Numbered from the stretch's first letter, positions 8,269 to 17,460 are shown. The stretch is 63,850 bases of DNA from CAZJJK01 sp964546285 (GCA_964546285.1 CAZJJK010000005.1:1-63850), one strand, 5' to 3'. Notes: generated by a model not told the origin, from the letters alone. Translations and numbers: made by a program.

Positions 8269-10184
8269 TGCTCGCGTATATACCACAGGGGATGGCATTA
8301 GTCCCGCTTTTGTCCAAAGTTTTTCTTCTCGCCGCCATTCTAATTGGCTTACGAATATCCACGCGTAACGATACTGAATCGGTCGCGCCCTGGTTTTTTG
8401 CCGCGGTCGCTTGGCTGTTCATCGCCGATATAGCTTTTTTCGTCGCGCCTCTTCCAGCGTTTGATCTAGTGGCGCGAAGTTTGTTTCCTCTAGCGCCGGC
8501 GATTCCTTATTTATGGCGGCATCGCCGTTCTTCGGTCATCATTATCGCCGCGGCGGGACTAGCATCAGCCGCGGCCTCCGCTGTTTTATCCGGTCTTTCG
8601 TTAATCCCCTCAGCCGTCCTGTATATTTTCCCCCTCGCTTCGGCTTTAATCGCTATCGTTTATTTATGGGGACATTATGGGCGTAATGATGAACCCTTTT
8701 TACACGCGTCAGCCTTTTTAGCCTTATCCCTATCATATTTATTCGCTCCCTTGGCGGCCTTTATCGTTTCCTGTGATTCCATAATTTACCAGGCCGCCGT
8801 TCTGCCACTTTCCTATTTAGCCTTTCTTATCTCCGGGCTTGAATACGCCCGTTCCATAGAATTTCGTTTAATTGAGGAACGCGATCATCTTTCCGACACT
8901 ATCGATTCTCTGTACGGGTTTGTGCTCAAAGCCAATGAATCCGTCCGAGGCGAGATGGAATTGGATAAACTGCTAGCCTATGTAGCCCAAACTCTTTGCG
9001 TGGAAAGCAAATCTGATGGCGCGCTCGTTCTGATGATTGACGATTTCGATGACGTGGTTGTGGCCCGGTCAAGCCATGGAAGCTTCCCCCCTATCATTGA
9101 AGTACCCCCGGAAATAAAAATAGATTCGCCGGAATACGAAACTTGGCTACTCTCTCTTAGAATACCCCTTGGCGAAGGTTTAATTGGAGAAACCGCCCAA
9201 AGCGGTAAGCCTTCCTTTATACCCGTAGCCGCCGACGATCATCGGCTAATCGTCAATCGAAAGTCGCCGCTTGGCGGTATTATATCCGTTCCCTTTGTCA
9301 TCAATGATAGAATTATCGGTGTTGGACTAATAGCCAGAAAAGCCGACAGTCCTGTTTATAAGGACGCTGATTTTGATAAGGCGTCGCTTTTAGGCGATTT
9401 CGCCTCTTTGGTAATAAACAACGCTTTCTCTTTCCAAGAAGTTACGGAACGTACCGATATCGATACGGCGGCGTCCATAGCCGCCGACATACAAAAAACT
9501 TTATTGCCAAAACGCCTAATCGATCTTCCTCAAGCCGGTTTTGGCTGCTTTTCCGAAGCCGCTCGCGGCGTTTATTCCGATTATTACGATGTTATTCCGG
9601 CTCGCCGTAATAAAATCTTCCTTGTCATGTCCGATGTCGCCGGCAAAGGTGTTCAAGCCAGTATGGTAATGGTCATGATCCGTGCTATCCTGCAACTTGT
9701 GACCAATACGGATCAAGACGCGGCTACCATTCTTAATTGGGTTAACAGAGGTATAACCGGAAAGATTGAGATTGACCATTTCGCTACTCTTCAAATCGTT
9801 ATCTTTGATCCAAATACCGGTATTTGCGAATACGCCAACGCCGGCCATAAGCCCCCGCTTATCTGGAAAGGAGAAGCCGGACTAGTTGACGCCATCGATC
9901 TGCGCAACGATCCTATCGGTGTGGACCGAAAAACCGAATTCGCGTCTCAGCGTTTTAAACTGGAAAGCGGTGATATCTTGGTTCTTTATACCGATGGCCT
10001 GATTGAAACCATAAATCAAGCCGGCCGACAATACGGCATAAAGAGCTTGACAAACCAACTCCATAAGTATCATGAATTAAGTCCTAAGGATATAGCGGCC
10101 AAGATTGGCGCTGATGTCCATAATTTCGCCGGCCATATCAGGCAGCATGACGATCAGACTCTCCTAGTCATGAAGACTAAATAA
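8268..10184 (+). CDS. Membrane-anchored PP2C (SpoIIE/RsbU-type) serine phosphatase with GAF domain
   Basis: Signal-responsive phosphatase predicted to dephosphorylate the STAS protein encoded next. The 638 residues comprise six to eight membrane segments in the first 205, a helix, a GAF-like sensor at roughly 218-385, and a SpoIIE PP2C domain to the end. Metal-site residues are visible: Asp438 and Asp441 in YSDYYD (the family usually has G-G-D-Y-Y-D), Asp456 in DVAGKG, Asp576 in YTDGLIE and Asp628-Asp629 in DDQTLL. NAGHKPP is also intact. It is first of three genes (phosphatase, antagonist, ATPase) closed by terminators at 11.13-11.23 kb. The signal sensed by the membrane or GAF parts is unknown. 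Confidence 0.85.
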   Translation: MLAYIPQGMALVPLLSKVFLLAAILIGLRISTRNDTESVAPWFFAAVAWLFIADIAFFVAPLPAFDLVARSLFPLAPAIPYLWRHRRSSVIIIAAAGLASAAASAVLSGLSLIPSAVLYIFPLASALIAIVYLWGHYGRNDEPFLHASAFLALSLSYLFAPLAAFIVSCDSIIYQAAVLPLSYLAFLISGLEYARSIEFRLIEERDHLSDTIDSLYGFVLKANESVRGEMELDKLLAYVAQTLCVESKSDGALVLMIDDFDDVVVARSSHGSFPPIIEVPPEIKIDSPEYETWLLSLRIPLGEGLIGETAQSGKPSFIPVAADDHRLIVNRKSPLGGIISVPFVINDRIIGVGLIARKADSPVYKDADFDKASLLGDFASLVINNAFSFQEVTERTDIDTAASIAADIQKTLLPKRLIDLPQAGFGCFSEAARGVYSDYYDVIPARRNKIFLVMSDVAGKGVQASMVMVMIRAILQLVTNTDQDAATILNWVNRGITGKIEIDHFATLQIVIFDPNTGICEYANAGHKPPLIWKGEAGLVDAIDLRNDPIGVDRKTEFASQRFKLESGDILVLYTDGLIETINQAGRQYGIKSLTNQLHKYHELSPKDIAAKIGADVHNFAGHIRQHDDQTLLVMKTK

Positions 10185-10206
10185 TGGATCGAGGAGTATT
10201 ACCTCT

Positions 10207-10545
10207 ATGGAACTGAAAATCCGGAAAAGCGGCGAGACGTACATCATTGATGTCAATGGTGAGATGGATCTATACAATTCATACAAGCTTAAAGAATTAG
10301 TAATGAAAATGCTGGATAAGAGGATTTCCCGCTTTATTATCAATTTACAGGGTGTGGATTATATCGATTCCAGCGGCATTGGTGCCCTCATCTATATCTG
10401 TTCCACAATCAAAAAAATGAGTCTTAAGCTCACTATTACCAATATCCATGGATCGGTAAAAAAGGTTATTGAATTGACGAAACTCATGGGCTATTTCCCG
10501 ATCAGCGCATCGATCGAGGAAGCCATGCGCAAGATGGAAGCGTAA
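10207..10545 (+). CDS. STAS-domain anti-sigma factor antagonist
   Basis: A single STAS domain of 112 residues like SpoIIAA and RsbV. The phospho-acceptor motif DSSG is at 54-57; by analogy the second serine (Ser56) is phosphorylated by the anti-sigma ATPase and released by the PP2C phosphatase upstream. In the unphosphorylated state such proteins bind and sequester the anti-sigma factor. AGGAG precedes the ATG, and the spacing to both neighbours is about 20 bases, so the three genes form one operon. Confidence 0.88.
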   Translation: MELKIRKSGETYIIDVNGEMDLYNSYKLKELVMKMLDKRISRFIINLQGVDYIDSSGIGALIYICSTIKKMSLKLTITNIHGSVKKVIELTKLMGYFPISASIEEAMRKMEA

Positions 10546-10566
10546 TACATACAACAGGAGCCACCC

Positions 10567-11124
10567 ATGGAAGCGATTAAGGAAATTAAAGCTGATGGAT
10601 CGTCGCCATTATTTGACAAGACGAATATGCTGTATAAAGAATTCCCGTCCGATTATAGACAAATACGTTATTTTACCCTTCTGATTGTCCAATCCGCGCC
10701 GCCGGAAATTAAGGAACTGAACCTTTTGGAACAACAGATTTCAGAAATCATTAAAAACGCCGTTAAACACGGCAATCATAGCGATCTAGCTAAGAAGGTT
10801 AAGGTTTGGTATTCCTTCAACCCGGAAGAAGCCCGCCTAATCGTTGAGGACGAGGGCGAAGGTTTTAAGGAACTGGAAAAATGGAATGATTTTAACCGCA
10901 AGCGCTTGGAATGTTTGCACGAGCAGCGCTATGAGGATCTTGGCGATTATGTTTCGTTCCGAACTGATAAAAGCGATGATTATGACGGCGGCAACGCCTT
11001 ATTCGCGGCGCTTGAGTATTGGAACGAAGGCTTTATCTATAATGATAAACGGAACGGCGTCGCCACTAAAAAAACCTTCCCGCGACGTCGTCATGGCATA
11101 GTGATAGACGAAAACGGCGAATAG
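10567..11124 (+). CDS. HATPase_c anti-sigma factor kinase (RsbW/SpoIIAB-like)
   Basis: GHKL-fold ATPase expected to phosphorylate the STAS protein and hold a target protein inactive. The N-box is EIIKNAVKHGN (catalytic-region Asn64) and the G1 box is EDEGEGF (Asp95, Gly97, Gly99). About 45 residues separate G1 from a later D-G-G-N-A-L segment, longer than in RsbW; the 185-residue total is also longer than the usual 140-150. The basic-acidic tail after residue 170 has no known role. No sigma factor gene is adjacent, so the target may be encoded elsewhere, or may not be a sigma factor. Confidence 0.8.
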   Translation: MEAIKEIKADGSSPLFDKTNMLYKEFPSDYRQIRYFTLLIVQSAPPEIKELNLLEQQISEIIKNAVKHGNHSDLAKKVKVWYSFNPEEARLIVEDEGEGFKELEKWNDFNRKRLECLHEQRYEDLGDYVSFRTDKSDDYDGGNALFAALEYWNEGFIYNDKRNGVATKKTFPRRRHGIVIDENGE

Positions 11125-11132
11125 CTTAATTC

Positions 11133-11157
11133 ACGCGCCAATTCCAATGGCGCGTTT
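11133..11157 (+). terminator. Hairpin after the partner-switching operon
   Basis: ACGCGCCA, a seven-base loop, then TGGCGCGT, eight perfect pairs followed by TTCC. It lies nine bases after the stop of the ATPase gene. The T-run is short; the second hairpin at 11210 is the stronger terminator. Confidence 0.5.
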
Positions 11158-11209
11158 CCGTTAATAGCCAAATAGTTCTTTTAGGGTTTCGTTAAAATCA
11201 CTAGCCCCC

Positions 11210-11231
11210 GCTAGCCCCCGCTAGCTTTTTT
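11210..11231 (+). terminator. Rho-independent terminator
   Basis: GCTAGC, loop CCCC, GCTAGC, then TTTTTT. It overlaps a short direct repeat, CTAGCCCCCG twice. It ends the phosphatase/STAS/ATPase operon before the convergent PilZ gene. Confidence 0.7.
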
Positions 11232-11242
11232 CTCAGGTTGTA

Positions 11243-11393
11243 GAGCTTCTTGCAAAAGTCGGTTACTTTCGCAAGAACCTCTCACAGTTTTATTGCGATG
11301 ATTATTATCTACATACAATACAAATAATAGCAATAAAACTGCGCTTGCCATTATTGTCGGCTTTCAAAAGTTGAAGACTTTTGAAAGCGCCTC
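11243..11393 (+). repeat. Three-hairpin intergenic element, copy 1
   Basis: A 151-bp element nearly identical to 17695-17845. Hairpin A pairs GAGCTTCTTGC with GCAAGAACCTC around an inner AAAGT-CGGTT-ACTTT stem. Hairpin B pairs ACAGTTTTATTGC with GCAATAAAACTG across an AT-rich loop with its own inner stem. Hairpin C pairs CTTTCAAAAGT with ACTTTTGAAAG around TGAAG. It lies between convergent genes (anti-sigma ATPase and PilZ). No coding capacity and no target-site duplication are evident. Confidence 0.85.
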
Positions 11394-11442
11394 TGTAGTT
11401 CATGTTCTTTTTGATAAACCGCATACTATAAAAGCGCCCGTA

Positions 11443-12678
11443 TTATTTATCCGTATCGGTCAGGAAACCGGCGTCAGCGTCCGTCATCGGTTTGCTATAG
11501 AGGTATTCAAAGAGAAAGCGCCTATCCTCTGGCGCTATGGTAATATAACGACAACCGTAATGATATTGAGTGCCGTCCAAAAAGCGACGGACGATTTTTG
11601 CCTCGGTTTTTACCGTTCGCTTAGCGGTCACCAGTACAAGCTCTAGCTCCGAATCCGGCAATAGGGTCGTGGATAAGTCAGAGCGGCCATTAGCGAATAA
11701 AAGACCAGACGCGCTGATATCGATAACCCTGCATTGATACAGTTCTTTATTTACGAGAAAATCCTTAAAATATCCGTTGATCTTTAACGAATACGCTAAA
11801 ACCCGAGCGAACTGGCTAAGTGTATCCACCACGCTTAGATCGAACGGGGGTTTCCCCGGCGCGTCTATCCACAGATGAATATAGCCAATGACATATTCCT
11901 GAAAAAGAATAGGCATCCAGACATCGGAATAAATACCATTATCTAATTTCGCTTTAAGGAAACGATGCAGCTGATCGTCTACATAAATTGGATCGGTGCC
12001 GCTGCTCTCCAAAAAATCCCGAAATATCTGGCCGGTTACGATACGTTTTTTTGGATAGGGGTCAGTTTCTAAAAGATCGGTTTGGGTAGATGGTATATAA
12101 ACTACCTTGCCAATCTCCGCCAACATACGCTCCTCCAAGGTGGTTGGCTTGATGTCTCTGAACATTATCAATTTATGTCCGCTGGAAACATCGCGTGCCC
12201 AAGCGTCAAGCTGGCCCACTAGATCCCTTATATTCTCAGGATTAAAGAACTCCGAATTCTCAATGCTGTTAATCGCTTCGTATTCATTGGTTCTTGGATA
12301 GCGTAGCTTATACCGCTCTCCTTTATATGTAAAACTGGCTTTTAGATCTTCCGGCGCTTGTATACGAGGGAAGGCTCTCGTTAAATTCTTATATAAAAAT
12401 TCAGGTGATTCCCCAATTACGGTTTTATCCTTGACATCCTTAATTTCTACCGTAAAAGAGATCGTCTGACTTCGATAATCAAACAACAGCTCAAACCGCT
12501 GGCTTTTCTTAAACTTAGTTATTTGCTTATCGGTTTTTAACCGAAGCTCCTTTTTAGGAGGGTCCTGCATTAAGGCCATACACTCCATCCTGCCGTAACG
12601 GAGGGTCATGGGGATCTGCTCATCATAGAGTACTTTGAGCATAAAATCCTTTTCTATCCGCTTGATAGGCGTCGCCAT
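11443..12678 (-). CDS. PilZ-domain protein (putative c-di-GMP effector)
   Basis: A soluble 411-residue protein. Its C-terminal part (about 315-405) reads as a PilZ domain: C-R-V-I-D-I-S-A-S-G supplies the DxSxxG half of the c-di-GMP site, with a beta-barrel-like tail to F-L-F-E-Y-L. The usual upstream RxxxR is not clear, so nucleotide binding is less certain. The first 150 residues look like a YcgR-type beta domain, and the middle (about 170-310) could be a GAF-like fold. AGGAG precedes the ATG. The lipoprotein gene is 11 bp upstream and probably cotranscribed. In spirochaetes such proteins act in motility or envelope control; its actual partner is not visible here. Confidence 0.7.
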   Translation of the reverse strand: MATPIKRIEKDFMLKVLYDEQIPMTLRYGRMECMALMQDPPKKELRLKTDKQITKFKKSQRFELLFDYRSQTISFTVEIKDVKDKTVIGESPEFLYKNLTRAFPRIQAPEDLKASFTYKGERYKLRYPRTNEYEAINSIENSEFFNPENIRDLVGQLDAWARDVSSGHKLIMFRDIKPTTLEERMLAEIGKVVYIPSTQTDLLETDPYPKKRIVTGQIFRDFLESSGTDPIYVDDQLHRFLKAKLDNGIYSDVWMPILFQEYVIGYIHLWIDAPGKPPFDLSVVDTLSQFARVLAYSLKINGYFKDFLVNKELYQCRVIDISASGLLFANGRSDLSTTLLPDSELELVLVTAKRTVKTEAKIVRRFLDGTQYHYGCRYITIAPEDRRFLFEYLYSKPMTDADAGFLTDTDK

Positions 12679-12689
12679 AGCCTCTCCTT

Positions 12690-13367
12690 CTAGAAAAATC
12701 TATCAAAGCGCAAAGGATCATAACTGGCTTCACCGCCGTCTTTATCTATCTCGATCATTTTATCCAAGATCACTTCGTCAACCAAGTACGCGGAAGCTAC
12801 GGCGCTTATATACAATTCCCCAGAAACGGAAGCCGTTCTGGATAAAAAGCGCACTAAATAGGACACGACGCCTCCGGGAAGGCTTTTGGCGTCGCCTAAG
12901 CGCGCCGACACGCGGCCGCCTAATTCTGACAATGTTTGACTCAACCGAGCGGCCTTAGCTTCTCCATCTTCCATAAAACGATCAGCCAAGGGGGCTCCCG
13001 CGGTTAAATCCGATATAAACCGCTTAGCGAAAGCATAGGCGTCATCCGGCGCCTTTGGCCGCAGAGAACCTATGGCGTAATCATTAGGGTACACATCCGT
13101 CTCGCCGACGCTGGGGACAAACAAGTGCGCGCCCTCAGTGGGCGGGGACTCGCTAAGAGCCTTAACCATTACCGGACGATCTTGGGCGTTAGGAATTACG
13201 ATAGGCGCGGTCTTGCCAGGGACGCTGGCTGGCCGAACTGGGGGGGGAGCCCCAAGCGGTGCCTCGGCTTCACTCTCAGCGCCAAAGGGCCAAAAGTTTT
13301 TCCCTTCACATGACAGCGCTAATAAGGCCGCGCCCATGCAAAACCAAAGAAAAAATCGATACCTCAC
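12690..13367 (-). CDS. Lipoprotein of unknown function
   Basis: A 225-residue protein starting at GTG. The N-terminus is a lipoprotein signal peptide: basic start, hydrophobic core, lipobox L-A-L-S-C with the lipidated Cys near residue 20. A Pro/Ala-rich linker follows (about 30-60), then a compact domain with no family I recognise. The ribosome binding site is weak. It is the first gene of a two-gene minus-strand unit with the PilZ gene, divergent from aconitase; the pairing suggests an envelope role linked to the PilZ protein, which is inference. Confidence 0.65.
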   Translation of the reverse strand: MRYRFFLWFCMGAALLALSCEGKNFWPFGAESEAEAPLGAPPPVRPASVPGKTAPIVIPNAQDRPVMVKALSESPPTEGAHLFVPSVGETDVYPNDYAIGSLRPKAPDDAYAFAKRFISDLTAGAPLADRFMEDGEAKAARLSQTLSELGGRVSARLGDAKSLPGGVVSYLVRFLSRTASVSGELYISAVASAYLVDEVILDKMIEIDKDGGEASYDPLRFDRFF

Positions 13368-13465
13368 CGGACAAGTGTACCGCGAAGATACCTTTAGGTC
13401 AAAGGGAAGTCGCGCGGAGTATGGACAGGTTTTTGCCGCGTCGGTAGTATGACGACGGAGGCCGC

Positions 13466-15412
13466 ATGAAAACTCTGACAGCCAAAATTATAGAAGCCCA
13501 CCTGGCCGGCGGCGACGCGACGCCCGGCTCCGATATCGCTCTGCGCATCGATCAAACGCTTACCCAGGACGCCACCGGGACCATGGCGTATTTACAATTT
13601 GAATCCATGGAATTGGACCGCGTACAGACTGAATTATCCGTCTCTTATGTGGATCATAACACCCTGCAAGAAGATTGGAAAAACATGGATGATCACCGCT
13701 ATCTTCAAAGCGTGGCCGCTCGCTATGGTCTTTGGTTTTCCCGCGCGGGCAACGGGATCTGCCATCAAGTCCACTTAGAACGTTTTGGCGAACCGGGAAA
13801 AACATTATTAGGCTCTGATTCTCATACCCCCACCGCCGGCGGTTTGGGAATGTTAGCTATAGGCGCCGGCGGCCTTGATGTCGCGGCGGCTATGGCGGGT
13901 TCACCCTTCCACCTCGCCGCCCCCGCCGTTATTGGGGTAGAACTCACGGGCGCCTTGACAAACGGCGCCGCCGCTAAAGATATTATTCTGGAACTGTTGG
14001 GCCGCGAAACGGTCAAGGGCGGTGTGGGTCGCGTCTACGAATATTTCGGGGAAGCCGTCAAAACGCTTTCCGTAACGCAACGAGCCACTATTACTAATAT
14101 GGGAGCCGAACTGGGCGCGACTAGCTCCATTTTTCCCTCTGACGAACGGACTCGTGAGTTTTTATCGGATCGCGGCCGAGCGTCCGCTTGGAAAGCCTTA
14201 GCCGCCGATCCCGGCGCCGTTTATGAGCGCGTGGTGAAGATCAACTTATCCGAGCTTACGCCTATGGCGGCTCAGCCCCACTCCCCGGACACGGTAGCGA
14301 CAATCGCGTCGCTAAGCGGCAAGCCGGTAGACCAGGTTGTGATCGGTTCTTGCACTAATTCATCGCTAGATGATCTAGCCGCCGTCGCCGCTATCGTGAA
14401 AGGGAAAAGCGTTCACCCACGAGTTTCGGCCGGCATCGCGCCTGGCAGCCGTGTTACCCTATTAGCCGCCGACCGTTCTGGGATTTTAGGAGAATTGATA
14501 CGCGCTGGTTTTCGTATATTGGAAAGCGCCTGCGGCCCCTGCATTGGCATGGGTTTCGCGCCTAAATCCGGCGGCGTAAGCCTTAGAACCTTTAATCGAA
14601 ATTTTAAGGGCCGCTCCGGCACCGCCGACGCCGAAATCTATTTAGTTTCGCCGGAAACGGCGGCGGCCGCCGCGATCGCCGGGGAAATTGTTGTTCCACC
14701 GGCTTTGGCCATGCCTGAATTACGTTCCATGGCGGCGGAGGCCGTCGCGGAAGCGGGCGACGCCCTGCTTATTCCTCCCGTAGCATTGGAAAAAGCGCGT
14801 GAGCTAGTCGTGGAACGCGGGCCGAATATTAAACCTTGTCCAAGCCCTACGCCAATTGAAGATAAGGTGGATTTAAGCGTTCTGCTAAAAACAGGCGACA
14901 ATGTTACCACCGATGATATTATGCCGGCTGGCGCTAAGGTTTTGCCTTTTCGTTCCAATATTCCCGAGATCTCAAAATTTACCTTCAGCCGTCTAGATCC
15001 AGACTTTTATGACAGAGCGCGTAATGCCGGTAGAGGCGTTGTGATAGGCGGCGCTAATTATGGACAAGGATCTTCGCGTGAGCACGCCGCTTTGGCGCCT
15101 ATGTTCCTAGGTGTTAAAATCGTCATCGCGCTGTCCTTTGCTCGTATACATCGGGCTAATTTGATCAATTACGGAATCCTTCCCCTTACCTTTGACGACC
15201 CCGCTGATTATAAAACCATCGAACTTGGCGATCGCCTTGTTTTGGATAAGGTGCATGCCTTACTTGAGGACCTTGAGGATGGGGAAGAAACATCGGTATT
15301 TAACCGCCGGACGGGAAAGCGCTTTATTGTTCGCCTAGATCTTGATAAGCGCTCCCGAAGCGTTTTACGCGCGGGTGGGCTTGTCCCCTACGCTAAAGCC
15401 GGGGGAGCTTGA
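13466..15412 (+). CDS. Aconitate hydratase (single-chain aconitase family)
   Basis: Cytosolic [4Fe-4S] enzyme interconverting citrate and isocitrate. The 648 residues contain cluster ligands Cys296 (GSCTNSS), Cys356 and Cys359 (CGPCIGMG), then N-F-K-G-R-S-G-T and, after a linker near 450-480, the swivelling small domain with GGANYGQGSSREHAAL. The length fits the 640-660-residue group in which the large and small domains are fused; 3-isopropylmalate or homoaconitate activity cannot be ruled out by sequence alone. CGGAGG precedes the ATG. It is divergent from the lipoprotein gene and overlaps the HD gene by four bases. Confidence 0.85.
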   Translation: MKTLTAKIIEAHLAGGDATPGSDIALRIDQTLTQDATGTMAYLQFESMELDRVQTELSVSYVDHNTLQEDWKNMDDHRYLQSVAARYGLWFSRAGNGICHQVHLERFGEPGKTLLGSDSHTPTAGGLGMLAIGAGGLDVAAAMAGSPFHLAAPAVIGVELTGALTNGAAAKDIILELLGRETVKGGVGRVYEYFGEAVKTLSVTQRATITNMGAELGATSSIFPSDERTREFLSDRGRASAWKALAADPGAVYERVVKINLSELTPMAAQPHSPDTVATIASLSGKPVDQVVIGSCTNSSLDDLAAVAAIVKGKSVHPRVSAGIAPGSRVTLLAADRSGILGELIRAGFRILESACGPCIGMGFAPKSGGVSLRTFNRNFKGRSGTADAEIYLVSPETAAAAAIAGEIVVPPALAMPELRSMAAEAVAEAGDALLIPPVALEKARELVVERGPNIKPCPSPTPIEDKVDLSVLLKTGDNVTTDDIMPAGAKVLPFRSNIPEISKFTFSRLDPDFYDRARNAGRGVVIGGANYGQGSSREHAALAPMFLGVKIVIALSFARIHRANLINYGILPLTFDDPADYKTIELGDRLVLDKVHALLEDLEDGEETSVFNRRTGKRFIVRLDLDKRSRSVLRAGGLVPYAKAGGA

Positions 15413-16668
15413 GTAAACCTATGCTTGGCGATCTCCGTTTTGAGGAAAAAGATGAATATAGCGTAGCTATACGCGATCCGCTATGGGGACATATATACCT
15501 TAGCCAGGGTTTAGCGGCGCTAAGCGCCGTTCCCGCTTTCCGCAAGCTAGAACGCATTCTTCAACTTGGACCCGCCGCCATGGTTTATCCTGGCGCGACA
15601 CACAGCCGCGCCGCTCACTCTTATGGGGTGTATCATCTAGCCAGGCGCTTAATCCACGTTTTGGCTGATCGCGGGGCGACAAGTTGGACTAGCCCAGTCG
15701 GCGTTCGCTCTTTCCTTGTCGCGGCTCTTCTTCACGATCTAGGCCATTTTCCTTACGCCCATTCCTTAAAGGACCTCGCCCTGGAAGACCACGAGGCGCT
15801 GACTGGCGCCTTGATTCTCGCGGATCCGCTTAAAAGTCTTATCGGCGCCGCCGGTGCCGATCCCTTTTTAGCGGCGGCAATCGTGGATCAGAGCTTGCCA
15901 ATCGGCGCATCCGTGGAAGCCGAATTTTATCGACGTCTCTTATCCGGCGTTCTTGATCCGGATAAGCTAGATTATTTGAATAGAGACGCCCGGTACTGCG
16001 GCGTTCCGTACGGCTCGCAGGATGTTGATTTTATTTATAGCCGTTTGCTTCCTATGCGTGAACGCGGCGTCGTTATAGACTCCCGTGGAATCGCCAACAT
16101 AGAGTCTATTCTATTCGCGAAATATCTTATGTACCGTACCGTTTATTGGCATAGGGACGTGAGGGCCGCGACCGCTATAGTCAAAAAAGCCATCAAAACC
16201 GCTTTGAATGATGGCGCTTTATCGCCTGAAGCCTTATATGGTTTAGACGACGCGGGACTATTCACCCTATTGTCCAATATTGGGGGTAAAAACGCGGAAA
16301 GCGCATTAACGGTACGATACGGGCGCCCCTTTGTTTGTATATGGGAAACCGCGTTTGACCCCCAAAAGCCGTCACACCGTAAGCTTGAGGATCTTGATGC
16401 GCGTTTTGCTTTAGAAGCGGAACTATTCAGCGCTTTTAAGGTTTCAGCTCATGAATTTGTTATTGACGTACCGGAACACATAAGTTTTGAGACCGGACTT
16501 TATATTCATGACGAGGATCGTTTGTTTGAGGACAGCTCCACGGTTTTTTCTTCCTCTACGCTTAACGCTTTTACATCCACCCTTCGTGTTATACGTTGCT
16601 TTGTCGCTCCGGAGAAAGCGGAAAAAGCCCTTATCGGCCTTCCTTTTTTGGAACGGAGGCTATCATAA
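15409..16668 (+). CDS. HD-domain phosphohydrolase (SAMHD1/YwfO-like)
   Basis: Soluble metal-dependent phosphohydrolase, 419 residues. HD-domain features are H-S-R-A-A-H-S near 64-70, HDLGH with His109-Asp110, and the later block L-D-P-D-K-L-D-Y-L-N-R-D-A typical of the SAMHD1-like branch. Relatives hydrolyse dNTPs or other nucleotides. The listed TTG start shares bases with the aconitase stop (TTGA). An ATG at 15421 is an alternative, but it sits 13 bases from the only good GGGGGAG. The coupling to aconitase is positional; I see no metabolic link. Confidence 0.8.
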   Translation: MSKPMLGDLRFEEKDEYSVAIRDPLWGHIYLSQGLAALSAVPAFRKLERILQLGPAAMVYPGATHSRAAHSYGVYHLARRLIHVLADRGATSWTSPVGVRSFLVAALLHDLGHFPYAHSLKDLALEDHEALTGALILADPLKSLIGAAGADPFLAAAIVDQSLPIGASVEAEFYRRLLSGVLDPDKLDYLNRDARYCGVPYGSQDVDFIYSRLLPMRERGVVIDSRGIANIESILFAKYLMYRTVYWHRDVRAATAIVKKAIKTALNDGALSPEALYGLDDAGLFTLLSNIGGKNAESALTVRYGRPFVCIWETAFDPQKPSHRKLEDLDARFALEAELFSAFKVSAHEFVIDVPEHISFETGLYIHDEDRLFEDSSTVFSSSTLNAFTSTLRVIRCFVAPEKAEKALIGLPFLERRLS

Positions 16669-16690
16669 ATTTCCCCCGCGTTCATGCGTC

Positions 16691-16719
16691 TTGCGCGCCA
16701 GCGGTAAAACCCCTATGCT
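16691..16719 (+). promoter_or_regulatory. Putative promoter of the ComFB-domain gene
   Basis: TTGCGC at 16691-16696 and TATGCT at 16714-16719 with a 17-bp spacer, 18 bases before the ATG at 16738. The ribosome binding site GGGAGAAAG lies between them. Confidence 0.5.
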
Positions 16720-16737
16720 CTAGAATGGGAGAAAGTA

Positions 16738-17460
16738 ATGGACATCCATAATAATACTGAAGACATAGTCCTGCGTTTAGTAAACGATATTTGCGATAAT
16801 ATTGAAAAGGAGAATAAGAGCGATAGACCGTGTACCTGTTTCCAGTGCCGTATGGATATCGTTTGTTATGTTTTAAATCGATGCCAAGCTAGATACGTGG
16901 TGTCCAGCCGTGGCGTTATCAGGGCTGAAACCGAGGATTTTGAACATCAGCAGACTGAAGCGGATATAGCGACCCTCGCGTATGAAGGCCTACAGCGAAT
17001 CTCCAAGTTTCGCCGCCCCCATTTTGCCCATGACGGCTCAAAAAAGGACCATATAGCACGCTGGAGCGGCCCGGCCTTCAACTTTCCCACTATAGTTGGG
17101 AGAGTTTTCAATGGCGTCAATTTTGAACCGATGCGCGATATCGATATTGTCTTACGAAAGGATAGCGCTGTAGCCAAAATGATTGATCCTAATTGGCAAA
17201 ACCCCTTCAGCCTTGTGCCTAATACCGATGGCAGTTTCAGCTTTTGGCCGGAGCCTGAACCAGCCAAGGCCGAGGGCGATAAGATGCTGGGCCATTTCGC
17301 GGTGGAAGTAGCCGCGCCCGGATATGAGACGCTAAGGCATTTCTTTGATATCGATGTTGTCGCGGAACATTCCTGCGCCGAGTCTTTTTCTTTGGATAGA
17401 ACCCTTAAATTACCGGATCTTTATCTCTTCCCGCCTGGCGATGACGAAGATGAGGTCTAA
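16738..17460 (+). CDS. ComFB-domain protein with extra C-terminal beta domain
   Basis: A soluble 240-residue protein. Residues of about 5-95 match the late-competence ComFB family: Cys32, Cys34, Cys37 and Asp40 in C-T-C-x-x-C-x-x-D, then V-L-N-R and A-R-Y-V-V-S-S-R-G. The cysteines suggest a structural zinc. ComFB homologues have been reported as cyclic dinucleotide binders in some bacteria; I recall this but cannot check it. Residues 110-235 (I-V-G-R-V-F-N-G-V-N then an A-A-P-G-Y block) look like a carboxypeptidase-regulatory or transthyretin-type beta sandwich. The tail is acidic. It has its own promoter and sits 4 kb from a PilZ gene. Function unknown. Confidence 0.7.
   Translation: MDIHNNTEDIVLRLVNDICDNIEKENKSDRPCTCFQCRMDIVCYVLNRCQARYVVSSRGVIRAETEDFEHQQTEADIATLAYEGLQRISKFRRPHFAHDGSKKDHIARWSGPAFNFPTIVGRVFNGVNFEPMRDIDIVLRKDSAVAKMIDPNWQNPFSLVPNTDGSFSFWPEPEPAKAEGDKMLGHFAVEVAAPGYETLRHFFDIDVVAEHSCAESFSLDRTLKLPDLYLFPPGDDEDEV

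Noticed and set aside
11371..11646. Open frame antisense to the 3' end of the PilZ gene
   Set aside because: It starts in the repeat element, has no ribosome binding site, and its codon pattern follows the complement of the PilZ gene.
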